Shown here: positions 1-10,500 of the stretch, in pieces
How positions within the stretch are numbered: the stretch's first letter is position 1
Layout of the letters: the number at the start of each line of letters is the position of its first letter
Assembly: GCA_029204225.1 (NCBI GenBank)
Contig: CM055096.1
Span: 40,500,733 to 40,564,732, forward strand
Direction: 5' to 3'
From: Diphasiastrum complanatum
Taxonomy: Eukaryota > Streptophyta > Lycopodiopsida > Lycopodiales > Lycopodiaceae
Length of the DNA stretch: 64,000 nucleotides
Notes under the pieces: generated by a model
The model's input: the letters and a program-made list of their open reading frames with translations, nothing else
Told to the model about the DNA's origin: nothing
Database searches by the model: none
Position numbers and translations under genes: made by a program

Positions 1-56
1 CACCGGAGCATCAGTTCTTACACTTTATAAGAACTCTACCATCTCCCTACTACAAC

Positions 57-458
57 TTGAGGTCAATACTCATGAGGACGCCTAACATGACATTCAGTGA
101 TGCTATTAAAGCTGTGAAGGATGAAGTCATCATGAGAGATCATATTGACTCTCAAGACAGCGAGGACCAAGCATCCATTGTCAGAAGAAAACAGAAAAGA
201 AGAGTGCAGAAGCCAAGCACATCTTCAACAAGAGATGAATGTAGCTCAAAGCCACCTGTAGTATGCAGCTACTACAAGAAGAAAGGCCACTTGGAGAAAA
301 ATTGTTGGGGAAATCCCAACAACATCTGCATTCATTGCAAGAAAAAGGGACACTTAGCATTCGATTGCTGGTTTAATCCCAACAACAAAAACAAAGACAA
401 GGCACATACTGTAGAATCTTCCCATCAAGAGGAAGAGCCAGAGCAAAACAAGCTATGA
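57..458 (+). pseudogene. copia gag C-terminal part with two zinc knuckles
   Basis: Gag packages element RNA into virus-like particles in the cytoplasm. The 133-codon frame shows two CCHC-type nucleic-acid-binding knuckles. The second, at about 327-368, is perfect: CIHCKKKGHLAFDC, spacing CX2CX4HX4C. The first, at about 264-305, has its second cysteine replaced by tyrosine (CSYYKKKGHLEKNC), so it probably cannot bind zinc normally. The ATG at 57 is only the first in-frame ATG; gag sequence continues upstream off the window, so this is not a true start. A stop at 456-458 ends the frame before the protease, which is in another frame. Confidence 0.85.
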
Positions 459-484
459 CAGCAAGAGATGTGCACAATGCACAC

Positions 485-588
485 TCAGATCTAAAGATTG
501 TCATAGACTCAGGAGCCACCTCGCACATCACGTCAAAAGAAAAGTCCTAAAAGACTACAAGACCTCCAACGGAGACAGAGAAGTCATA
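485..588 (+). pseudogene. copia aspartic protease remnant
   Basis: A short stretch in frame 2 reads IVIDSGATSHIT, the catalytic D-S-G-A/T signature of copia aspartic proteases, which cleave the Gag-Pol polyprotein. It is out of frame with both gag (57-458) and integrase (589 onward), so the original continuous frame has suffered at least two indels. It is too short for the single-line open frames one would normally list, but the motif and its position between knuckles and integrase make the call firm. Confidence 0.8.
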
Positions 589-1404
589 TTGGGAGACAAT
601 AGCAAGTACCATGTCATGGGGATAGGAACTCTACATATGAAGACCACATCTGGCTATAAAGACTTAGGGGGATTCCTGTATGTTCCCACACTGAAAAGTG
701 ACATGTTGTCAATAGCAAAGATCACTAATATGGGACTAAGTGTTATTTTCAATAGTAACGAATGTCACATAAAGGACTGTGATACCAACCGGATCCTAGT
801 GACAGCTGAAAGAAAAGACAACTTGTATCGAACAAGTATCCAAAATCCTACTGATCAGGTTGTTGTTACTTTAGATGAAGAAAACAAGAATGAACTATGG
901 CACAAGAGGATGTGCCATTGCAGCATCAACACACTCTATAGAATGTCAAGAAGCAAAATGGCAGAAGGGATGGACGTGACTGACAAAAAGATCAGTATGT
1001 GTGAATCATGTTTGAAGGGCAAGCAACACCGTGAACCATTCAAATTCGAAGGAGTACGTGCGAAGGAGGTTCTTGGGATGATACATAGCGATCTATGTGG
1101 GCCTATGAAGGTTGCATCTATATTCGGATCGCGATACTTTGTTATGTTTATTGATGATTACACACACATGAAATTTGTCTACTTCTTGAAGAAAAAGTCT
1201 GATGTGTTTACAGTCTTTAAATAGTTCAAAAGTTTAGTTGAAACACAGTCATGAAGAAAAATCAAAGTTCTGAGATCTGATAATGGTGGAGAATACACTA
1301 GTATAGAATTCAAGAACTTCTGCCAGCATGAAGGAATTGAAAGACAGTATACTGTGCCTTACACACCATAGCACAACTGGGTAGCAGAAAGAAAGAATCG
1401 GACC
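589..1404 (+). pseudogene. copia GAG-pre-integrase and integrase core, broken
   Basis: Integrase joins element DNA to the host chromosome. The open frame to 1224 contains the HHCC-type zinc region (ELWHKRMCH, then CESCLKGKQH) followed by the start of the catalytic core (MIHSDLCGPM with the first catalytic Asp, then FIDDYTHMKFVYFL). After a TAG stop at 1222-1224 the same frame continues as LRSDNGGEYTS (second catalytic Asp) and, past another stop at 1366, VAERKNRT with the catalytic Glu region. All three acidic catalytic positions are visible, but the frame is interrupted, so this is a pseudogene. The integrase C-terminal part and all of the reverse transcriptase are missing. Confidence 0.88.
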
Positions 1405-1474
1405 CTGATTCAAGGTGGTGTTTTGGATGGTTTCGACATGCATCAACATGAAGCTTCGACACCTTGACATGTAA

Positions 1475-1622
1475 GCGGATGTGTGCTTTTAGGTGTGCAT
1501 GTGTGTGTGCATGTTTGTATGTGTGCATGTGTATGCGTGTGTATGTGTGTGCGTATGTATGTGTGCATGTGTATGCATGTTATGTTTGTGTGCATGCAGA
1601 TGTGTTTGTGTACGTGTTTGCA
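1475..1622. repeat. GT-rich imperfect microsatellite (TGTGTGCATG type)
   Basis: About 150 bases of alternating purine/pyrimidine made of variants of TGTGTGCATG and TGTATG. It begins where copia similarity ends. It gives spurious open frames rich in Cys/Val or Thr/His and codes for nothing recognisable. Such alternating sequence can favour Z-DNA (general knowledge). Confidence 0.8.
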
Positions 1623-3058
<1,436 letters not shown>

Positions 3059-3107
3059 AATGGCGACCGATCTAGGTAATGACCGATGATTTGGATGGTG
3101 GCCGATC

Positions 3108-3985
3108 TCGAGTCATTCAAAAAATTCGAGTTCTTGCAAAAATTTGAACCTCAAAAATTTGAGTCTCATGAAAAAATCGAGTCTTTTGAAACATTCGAGT
3201 CTTTGAAAAAATTTGAGTCTTTTGAAAACTTCGACTTGACTATACAAAGGGTCTTTCGATCCTTTGAGAAAATTTGAGTTGACAGTTCGATCCTTCGGAA
3301 AAATTGGAGTCTTTGGAAAAAATTCGAGTCGTCGAAAAAATTTGAGATGTTTCAAAAAATCGATCAATTGCAAAAATTTGAGTATTGGAAAATTCGAGTC
3401 ATTGGAAATCATATGAAAAAATTTGAGTCTTTACAAAAAATTGAGTTAATCTCATAAAATTCGAGTCTAAAAAAATTTGAGTCTCAAAAATTCGAGTCTT
3501 CAGAAATTTAAGTCTTTAAAAATTGAATCTCGAAAATTTGGAGTCTCCAAAAATTTGTGTCTCCAAAATTTTGAGTTTCCAAAAATTCGTGTCTCCAAAA
3601 TTCGAGTCTCGAGTCTCCAAAAATTCGTGTCTCTAAAAAATCGTGTCTCCAAAATTTTGAGTCTCCAAAAATTCGAGTTTTGAGTCTCCAACAATTTGAG
3701 TCTCCAAAAATTCGAGTCTCCAAATATTCGTGTCTCCAAAAACTGAGTCTCCAAAAACTGTGTCTTCAAAAATTCGAGTCTCCAACAATTTGAGTCTCCC
3801 AAAATTCGTGTTTAGAAAAATGCATGTCTCGAGTCTCCAAAAATTCGTCTCTAAAAATTTGTGTCTCCAAAAATTCGAGTCAACGGAAAAATGGAGTCGT
3901 TCCAAAAAAAATTCGAGTCTTTCCAAAAATTCGAGTCTCAAAAAATTTGAGTCCTCTGAAAAATTCGAGTCATTTAAAAAATTCG
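3108..3985. repeat. degenerate ~16-bp minisatellite (GAGTCTCCAAAAATTC)
   Basis: Nearly 900 bases consist of degenerate head-to-tail copies of a unit close to GAGTCTCCAAAAATTC. Variants include GTGTCT, TTTGAG and longer A runs. Copies are most regular from about 3530 to 3870 and more diverged to the left. Because the unit rarely contains stops on the minus strand, it creates several overlapping open frames of 60-160 codons with repeating Phe-Leu-Glu-Thr-Arg or Phe-Gly-Asp-Ser units. I treat these as artefacts. The array lies just inside the Helitron 3' terminus at 3030. Confidence 0.85.
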
Positions 3986-3989
3986 CATC

Positions 3990-3991
<2 letters not shown>

Positions 3992-4060
<69 letters not shown>

Positions 4061-4068
4061 GAGAGAGG
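3992..4068. repeat. (GA)n microsatellite
   Basis: About 30 uninterrupted GA units followed by GGAGA variants, adjoining the 16-bp minisatellite. Confidence 0.95.
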
Positions 4069-5837
4069 CTGAGATATGTGAGATGTGTGTCGCATGTCTC
4101 GTTGAGAGAGAGGTATGACAACAAAAGTTCGAGTCAGAGAGAGGCCGAGAGAGCGACTTCGGGAATATCTCGCACATCTCACAACTCACACATCTCGCAT
4201 ATCTGGCATATCTCGCACATACCGCCTATCTAGCTGTATTTCTGGAAGTGTGTGTTCATGTGAGGCAAGGCAGATACAACATAAGAGCAAGAAATAAAGA
4301 TGTCGAAGGATAGAATAAATATGGTGGAACCATAAACTTGTTAGGTGTATCTTGAGACCATGGAACATAGAAATCGTTGATAATACACAGCGGAGGAGGA
4401 GCAAAACTCCAGCTCTTCTTTGATATAAAAAATACGTACATCCCAAAATTGCTTAGAGAATTACTGCTACTATCAATTTCGCTATAACACCTTCCCTCGA
4501 CTGATGCTTTTTGTCAGTAGGTATAGTGGAAAAGCCTGCACACAGAAAACCAAAAAGTAAGTCTAACAGTGGGCATTCCATCTAAAATTTCTATTTGCAC
4601 CAGTCGTATACATGAAACTTCTATTGTAGATGTATCAAAACATCAAACAAAGAGTAGATTGCTTGTAACAAAGACCTTTGAATTTGTCACCAATGCATTC
4701 ATTGTTTGTTTGAAGACTGGAGCCATACTCTCTATTATTTTAAACATCAACAAAAGTGGATTTTTCTTGCTATGATACATTCAAGTGCGTTCCAAGATGA
4801 TTACCATATGCATCATAGTAGAATATGGCCATCGTTGAGATCTGGATCAAGTGCGACATTTGGATGAGGGCTGGAAATGCATGGATATAACATGGAGATG
4901 TTTAGAGCCCCATCATTGTCCTGCCAATCTTCATCCCTGCAAACAGTTTTGACTGAGATTAGATAAGATGGTGTTCACCAAGGAGCCCAAGCATACCCCA
5001 TATGTAGGTAGATAAGAGAATGTCTTGTTTGTATCCCTCATAAAATGGAGAAGTCGTTGAAGGGTAACGCCAAAAGCTCATTTGCAATGCTCTAATTAAG
5101 AGTATTGGATGAATATTAGATAAACTTGATGGAACTGTCTGACCAAACAGTTTTGTGTTCTCTTGGTTGCATAACTGTTTGGAAAAGAACACACCATGTT
5201 ACTAAAAGGGACTTTCAAATAGTAGCATTTTCTTTGTAGTGAAAAAGAAGGAAATAATCAAAAGATGAGTTGGGTGTTAAATGAATTAATGTAACAAAAA
5301 TGAAATTTTTTGTATTTGATGAAGCTGAGAAATCTCCTAATATGAAATAAAAGATTTACAAAATCTAGGCTCTGCATAATTTACACTCATGAATTGGTTC
5401 CTTCACAAATGGCATGATGATATATGAAAGTATTGAAATCTAGATCCTAACCCACAACTGAACTTATCATAGAAATAGAAGGTTAAACAATTTGATTTCA
5501 TCCCACCTAAAGTAGTATGTGTTGGCATTTGTCTTTAGTCCATGGTTTAGTTGTAGTGTTTTTTGAATACTCAAATCTGGAAGGATCCAATCTCCACTTG
5601 CAAAAGGGCATGATGTGTTCAAAATACTTCTAAACAACCCTCTTAATCTCGATTGACGCCAAAACAATGATTAGAAATTTACAAACTAAGGCATTGAAAG
5701 AGAGTCTGATAGCATTAAGAAAGTCAAAACATGGAGACAAAACATGCTTACTCACTGTATGCTTATAGTGAAATATGAGGCGAGACGATTTTTCAATGCA
5801 ACGTAAACATTACAAAAGTAAGGAATGCTAGATCTAT
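4069..5837. other. no recognised gene
   Basis: About 1.8 kb of AT-rich sequence with only short open frames. Repeated CTCGCACATCTCRCA-like stretches occur at about 4165-4225. I recognise no protein domain, LTR end or RNA gene. Confidence 0.4.
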
Positions 5838-6035
5838 TCATATTGATTTATTGGTAAAGGGTGACATACCAATCTTGATATCGTGCGGTAATCCGACATA
5901 GAAAAATGCCATTTTGTGGTGACTAGGAAGACCGGAATTCCAATCTCCCGCCATCTTGGCAAATCGTGCAGTGTAGCCCTTGAGAGTTTCTCCGAAAAGC
6001 ATCAAGATTTGGGCAAGCTGCTCATACATTGCCAT
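5838..6035 (-). pseudogene. possible retrotransposon gag fragment
   Basis: A 65-codon minus-strand frame reads ...LFGETLKGYTARFAKMAGDW... and ends ...FYVGLPHDIKIGM. The pattern 'E-TL-Y-ARF---A' followed by a 'GLP' segment resembles the Ty3/gypsy gag core. It is short, has no neighbouring zinc knuckle and lies in otherwise unrecognised DNA, so the call is weak. It could be chance. Confidence 0.25.
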
Positions 6036-6252
6036 GGCCTGTTGTGTGCAAGATGAAGATGATATGGAGTGGTGTGGTGATGTACGAGAGAGAGATTGGG
6101 AAATGCAGTTTTTGAAATGTGTATGAGGGAATTGATGATGAGGAGATGGAAGAAGAAAAGAAAAACAGAAATATTCCTTTGTCTAGAACATTGACGGTTT
6201 GGGCAAGGGTAAATTTTATAAATATGATTCATTTACATGATTGTAGTTTTAA

Positions 6253-8270
6253 CAATGGCAATGTTCCATTTGGGAATGCACTCCAATTATTAAGAAAAAT
6301 GCGAAAGTTGTAGAGAATGCTGATGCAATAGTTAGAGAATTGAGAATGAATAATCATATGAATATAGATTTGTGGGTGCATTCATCAATTTATCCTAATG
6401 ACCCAGCTACCAATTTGTGTCTAGATTTTAAGTCCGTAACCCATCTTCTCAGATATGTATGTGAAGGAAATAGCAGATTACTTGGATATTGTCAAAGGTT
6501 GCGTGATATTGGAATGCATAGCATATCTTGTCTTAATCAACAATTACAGTTTGCTAATCAACAATTGCAACGTGCAAATCAACAATTGCTTCATTATGTG
6601 CAACACAACCAACGGGGTTGGCTTAGTTGGTTAGCTTGACATCCAAAGTTTCTTTGGTCTTAGGTTCGAGCCTCCCCTTGGAAACCAAGAAGCATTATGT
6701 GCAACACACTAGTGCTGAAAACAATGCACTCAAGAATGCTATGTTAGATTTGAATGCTACTGTCACTACTCTTCGGGGATCAAACCAAGAAATGTTATCC
6801 ATGGAAAAGTTGCGATTCGAGAATTTAAAATCTATTGTTGATATAAAAGTTATCAATAAGGCAATGATGAAGAGGAAAAGAAAGAGAGTACTGATGAAGA
6901 ATATTGATGACTTATCTACACATAGCGGCAATTAGAAAAAAAGAATTCCAGCATTCAAGTATGTTGTCATATAAACTGTTTATTTGATTTGTATATGTCA
7001 TTTAAGTTTGACTTGCACTTGATAACATAGATTATTTATTTATTAAACATAATTTGAGTTTCATACGTTTGTTTCAGATCATGTTTGGTGGCAAAGAACT
7101 ATTTAACAGATCGTTCATGCATTAGATCATCTTTAAGTCATGTTTTACCAAGAAAGTCAGCAAATGAAATGATAAAAAATGCTCGGAGGGTGAGAAATTT
7201 ACAGTAAAAAACCATGGAAGTTTTTAAATTCAATGGCACCTTGCAGGGGATTTGAAAACATTAAAATGTATGTATAATGTCTCTCATGGGACAACATTAA
7301 AGCATCCATGTATTTATTGCATGAAATATTGCTACATTATGAATTTGGGATGATCAACAAACACTGACCCAACACGAGAAGCTGAAGATCCAAATTTGAA
7401 AAGTGTTCTGCCAATTCCATTAAAATAATGCACATTGCATGCTGAGGTTCGTAGTATTGGAAAACTTATTTACCTGCATATTCTACTAACATGGAATCAT
7501 AAACCGGAGTCTGTGGCTAAAGCAGCAATCAGGAGGTTGGAAATAGTTCTGTCAAATGCAGGACTACATAAAGGGAATGTCACGATTGAAAAAAGTGACA
7601 AACTCTTCAAGAAAAAAGGAAGCGTTCCTAATAAGCCATCAATTGGAGGTGCTAAAGCAAGAAGATTCTTATCCCTTCACACATGCAAAGAATGAAGTGT
7701 CAGATACGAAATTTGGAGAGAAATTGTTCAAGCCACACGAACACTGAAAGAAAGTAATCGAGTGGAAACTTAAACAAACTCATAGGTGTTATCAAGAAAG
7801 AAAACCTATCATCAGAAGATATGAGGACTTTTCAAAATCATTGCACCACATTTGTAAAATTTATACATGATTGTTGGGGAAAAGACAACGTTACTCATTA
7901 CATGGTGTTAATCTATATCATTATTTAGTACTTTTCTCATTCAGGCTTATATTTTTTTCTACTGATGTAACTAATCAAAACTATTGTTTGCAACACATCC
8001 TTCTTCATCATGCAACTTATTTTGCAAAGGAATATAGGAGCTTAAGTATCTGGTCATCACAAGGCATAGAAAAATCTCATTGGCAAGCAAGGGGAGCATT
8101 TCATAGAGCAACAAATTATGGAGGACACAATTCAAGAAATAAATATTTAGTTCAACTTTTTCAATAGTATTATAGAAGATCACAATTTAGATATCAAGCT
8201 AAAAACTCGCCAAGTATTACGATATTTCGAAAGGCATTCAAATTCATAACAAAAGAGAGATCCTTGTAAT
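6253..8270 (+). pseudogene. decayed intron-containing gene: coiled coil plus possible transposase
   Basis: I assemble this from in-phase pieces. Piece one (6253-6607 and 6709-6958) opens with an acidic/hydrophobic stretch and then heptad-like NQQLQFANQQLQRANQQL, consistent with a coiled coil, and is split by a SINE. A donor GTATGT at 6959 and acceptor TTTGTTTCAG ending at 7077 define a 119-bp intron that preserves phase. After a frameshift come HLAGDLKTLK, a CIYC pair, CTLHAEVR, then (following a 7905-7993 intron whose acceptor reads AA instead of AG) SIWSSQGIEKSHWQAR. The spaced acidic residues (GDLK, GIEKSH) suggest a DDE/RNase H-fold transposase, but I cannot name a family. Stops at 6933, 7205 and 8165 and frameshifts make it non-functional. 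A TATA-like TATAAATA lies just upstream (about 6216). The gene converges with the minus gene ending at 8299. Confidence 0.5.
6608..6692 (+). mobile_element. tRNA-derived SINE with 16-bp target duplication
   Basis: The 85-bp insert carries an RNA polymerase III A box, TGGCTTAGTTGG (6619-6630), and a B box, GGTTCGAGCC (6663-6672), spaced as in tRNA genes. It is flanked by perfect 16-bp direct repeats CATTATGTGCAACACA at 6592-6607 and 6693-6708. Removing the insert and one repeat brings the two flanking reading frames together in phase, so it landed in a once-open coding sequence. It does not fold into a complete tRNA that I can see, so SINE is preferred to tRNA gene. Confidence 0.8.
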
Positions 8271-8298
8271 ATATCAAAAATCTATTACAGAAAATTAT

Positions 8299-9806
8299 TT
8301 AATTATCATCATCATCCTTTTCAAGATTCAGACGGATGGTATTGTCATGAAGGAATAATCTCTTTTCATATGGATCCAAAAATTCTAAATTTTTTCTCTT
8401 GCTCATATCAATGTAACCTGAATAAAGGGCCATTGCAGATGATCTTTTCGTAGTCTCATTGGGAGTATAACCCAATATCTTAATAGCCAAATCACTTTTC
8501 ACAAAAACTATTTTATATGTTCCTCTTGCGTACTTATGGCCTCCCAAACAAACTAATGATTTGATGGCCATAATGACAGTGGTTGCATATGGGTTAAAAG
8601 ATGAATGATATATACAAATCTCATTATTTTGAAAGTGTTTCAAATAATGAGATAGAGACACATCTTTTCTCCCGGCTGATACACCACGGATGCCTCCATG
8701 CCTCATACCAAAGGGCATCTTGTAAACCAGAAAAGAAAATAAATTTAGAATTGTACATAACACTGCAAACTCAATAAGAAAACTGAACAATATCAATACC
8801 AATATAATATCTACGTACCAGATCATAATCATCGTAATCAACGACATTTGCTCTGCTAATGTCATGTCATCCAATGGTCTCTACATTTTCGGAGGAGATA
8901 TATCTAGGCCTTGGGGGATATTTTTTTTGGAATTCCAAACATTCCTCCTCTTTAGGCAAAGTTTTTTCATAGGCTTTATATTTTTCAATCATGGCCTCCA
9001 AGGCCTCATTGCCAGATTTTCAATTGCCATATTTATCATAATCTATCTCACTTTCAAGATCATCATATGAGTAATCAACAATGTCAGAAAATTTAGATAA
9101 ATTTTGAGCAAAAATTGAGAGGATTTCATCCTCTCTCAAATTCAAAACATCTTCTATATCATTAAATGAAATATAACTTTCATTATTTATAAAATATAAG
9201 GGAACATCGAGTAGAGTTAATTGATTAACAAGAGTTGTAGATGGAAGAGAATCAGAGAGGATTATAGAATGAGTTTTTTGATAATCTAAAGCCATAGATG
9301 TTTCAGCTTCAATCCTATATCAGTCATCATCTACATCAACTGGAGCAGGTGCAGATGCTTCGATCAATGGAACAGTTAAAGATTCAATAGACTCATCATC
9401 TGGAATTTCAGCAGATATGTAAAAGACAAAAGCCATTTCTTTGATAATAAGGCGACATATTATTTTGTGTATATCACAATATATATTTCTTTCAAAATGG
9501 TCATGCAAGTTAGAGTACTTTCTATTGTGTTTATGCTTAGAGGATAGTTGGGAATGCACAAGGTCCTGAAAATGAACGAAACAAAAACTATCTATATTCA
9601 AAATAGGAGTACTAATAATCTGAGAAAAATTATCAAGATAAGAAATTAAATTATAATGATTCTCATAAACTAGCTTATCGATATTGAAGGGAACAAAAAA
9701 AATACTAGCAAAATACTCTAATTTCTCAGATGGAATGTCACTGGCATTAAAAAAAATCAAGATGTTTGTTATCTGAGGACATGGAGGAACTAGCCATATT
9801 GAACAT
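8299..9806 (-). pseudogene. unidentified two-exon gene, decayed, acidic C terminus
   Basis: I recognise no family. Proposed start is the ATG at 9806 (or 9797), giving a MASSSMSSDNKHL N terminus. A one-base shift at a run of eight T (minus strand, about 9756-9750) is needed to enter the long frame that stays open, apart from three TGA codons, to 8819. A 100-bp intron, 8818-8719, has donor GTACGT and acceptor TTTACAAG and is phase 0. Exon 2 (8718-8299) encodes MPFGMRHGGIRG..., with ...LGGHKYARGTYKIVF..., and ends LNLEKDDDDN then TAA. The predicted product is about 500 residues, with a hydrophobic/aromatic N-terminal half and an acidic end. All three internal stops (near 9320, 9018 and 8872) are TGA. 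The gene converges with the plus-strand gene at 6253-8270. Confidence 0.55.
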
Positions 9807-9996
9807 GATATCGGTTCAACGCGACTAAATGATATCAGTAGAGGACAAAACAAGAGTGCGCGCGTTGATCCGATATCGTTAGGACGAGATTAAAATTTTT
9901 CGCGAGAACACGTCAGAAGTGGGTGATATCGATTCAGCGCGCCTGAATGAATCTGACCATGCAATGTTTGGGAAGGCGCATGTCGATTCGATATCG
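9807..9996. promoter_or_regulatory. four alternating GATATCG...CGCG motif copies in gene leader
   Basis: Related motifs lie at 9807-9823 (GATATCGGTTCAACGCG), 9861-9877 (inverted, CGCGTTGATCCGATATC), 9925-9941 (GATATCGATTCAGCGCG) and 9976-9996 (inverted, ending TTCGATATCG). Orientations alternate + - + -, making two large imperfect palindromes. They lie between the TATA box at 10064-10071 and the proposed ATG of the minus gene, that is, in its presumed 5' untranslated leader. The CpG-containing ends stand out in otherwise CpG-poor sequence. They may be protein-binding sites, possibly subterminal transposase sites; this is inference. Confidence 0.5.
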
Positions 9997-10063
9997 TGAG
10001 ATAGAAAGAAAACAAAAAGACTTGTAAGTTTAGAATAAAAGATAACGGAATCGGAATATACCA

Positions 10064-10071
10064 TATTTATA
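10064..10071 (-). promoter_or_regulatory. TATA box of the minus-strand gene
   Basis: On the minus strand the sequence reads GGCTATAAATATGG, a strong plant TATA box. It is about 260 bases upstream of the proposed ATG at 9806, which would place transcription start near 10035-10040 and give a leader of about 230 nt holding the four motif copies. No transcript evidence is available. Confidence 0.4.
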
Positions 10072-10487
10072 GCCAATTCTTGTTAATCACAACCATACAT
10101 TTGTCAAGTTTCGAATTGAAAAACACAGCCTATATTTATCCACCAATCAAAGTGAGACAAATTTGTACCTACACCGGAATACATTAACTAGTCTATAGCT
10201 AGATTCAACGAATCATCATTAGGCCTGACCCTAGAATCAGTACCTGCGCTGGAATACATGATGCATTAGGCTCTATATAAGAGGACCAAACTTGCCCTAC
10301 TCCTCATCATGGTTTTTGATTCATTGCCAGGCTCTCACTCTACATTCATGCTTCTTGTTCCTTGGCTTGGGGGTGAGGCTTCTAGAGTTTGATTGGATGC
10401 TTCTACTTGGTTGGGTGGTTTCTCCACAGTGTGTTATCTTTTTGTGTTTAGGATTTGTAAGCAAGATCTAAGGAGCTTCCCTTATAG

Positions 10488-10500
10488 TGGTATCAAAGCA
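10488..10500 (+). other. primer-binding site (initiator tRNA-Met type)
   Basis: TGGTATCAAAGCA matches the usual plant LTR-element primer site TGGTATCAGAGC with one change. It immediately follows the LTR-like segment ending at 10487. Reverse transcription of the element would start here. Confidence 0.65.

Larger units (their letters stand above)
1..1404 (+). mobile_element. Ty1/copia fragment: gag end, protease, integrase
   Basis: This is the 5'-central part of a Ty1/copia retrotransposon that runs in from the left edge. The order is gag zinc-knuckle region, protease motif, GAG-pre-integrase domain and integrase core, which is the copia order. The parts lie in three different frames, so indels have broken the polyprotein, and the integrase has further stops at 1222 and 1366. 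Sequence related to integrase ends at about 1404 and runs into GT-rich repeat; reverse transcriptase, RNase H and LTRs are absent. The two-knuckle gag resembles the minus-strand copia at 44.1-48.05 kb, so the two may belong to one lineage (inference). Confidence 0.9.

Noticed and set aside
3113-4124. Minus- and plus-strand open frames of 60-163 codons with Phe/Leu/Glu repeats
   Set aside because: They are produced by the 16-bp minisatellite in several frames at once; no start context or domain.
5870-5885. GATATCGTGCGG as the left partner of the 9807-9996 motif quartet (a terminal repeat)
   Set aside because: Only a short match, without the CGCG part, and it lies within a gag-like frame.
6608-6692. 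A genuine tRNA gene
   Set aside because: A and B boxes are present, but no complete cloverleaf is visible and the flanking 16-bp direct repeats show it is an insertion.
8299-8874. A single-exon 191-residue membrane protein
   Set aside because: Its hydrophobic N-terminal part (8818-8719) is a 100-bp intron with GTACGT donor and ACAAG acceptor; the true exon joins the upstream frame in phase.
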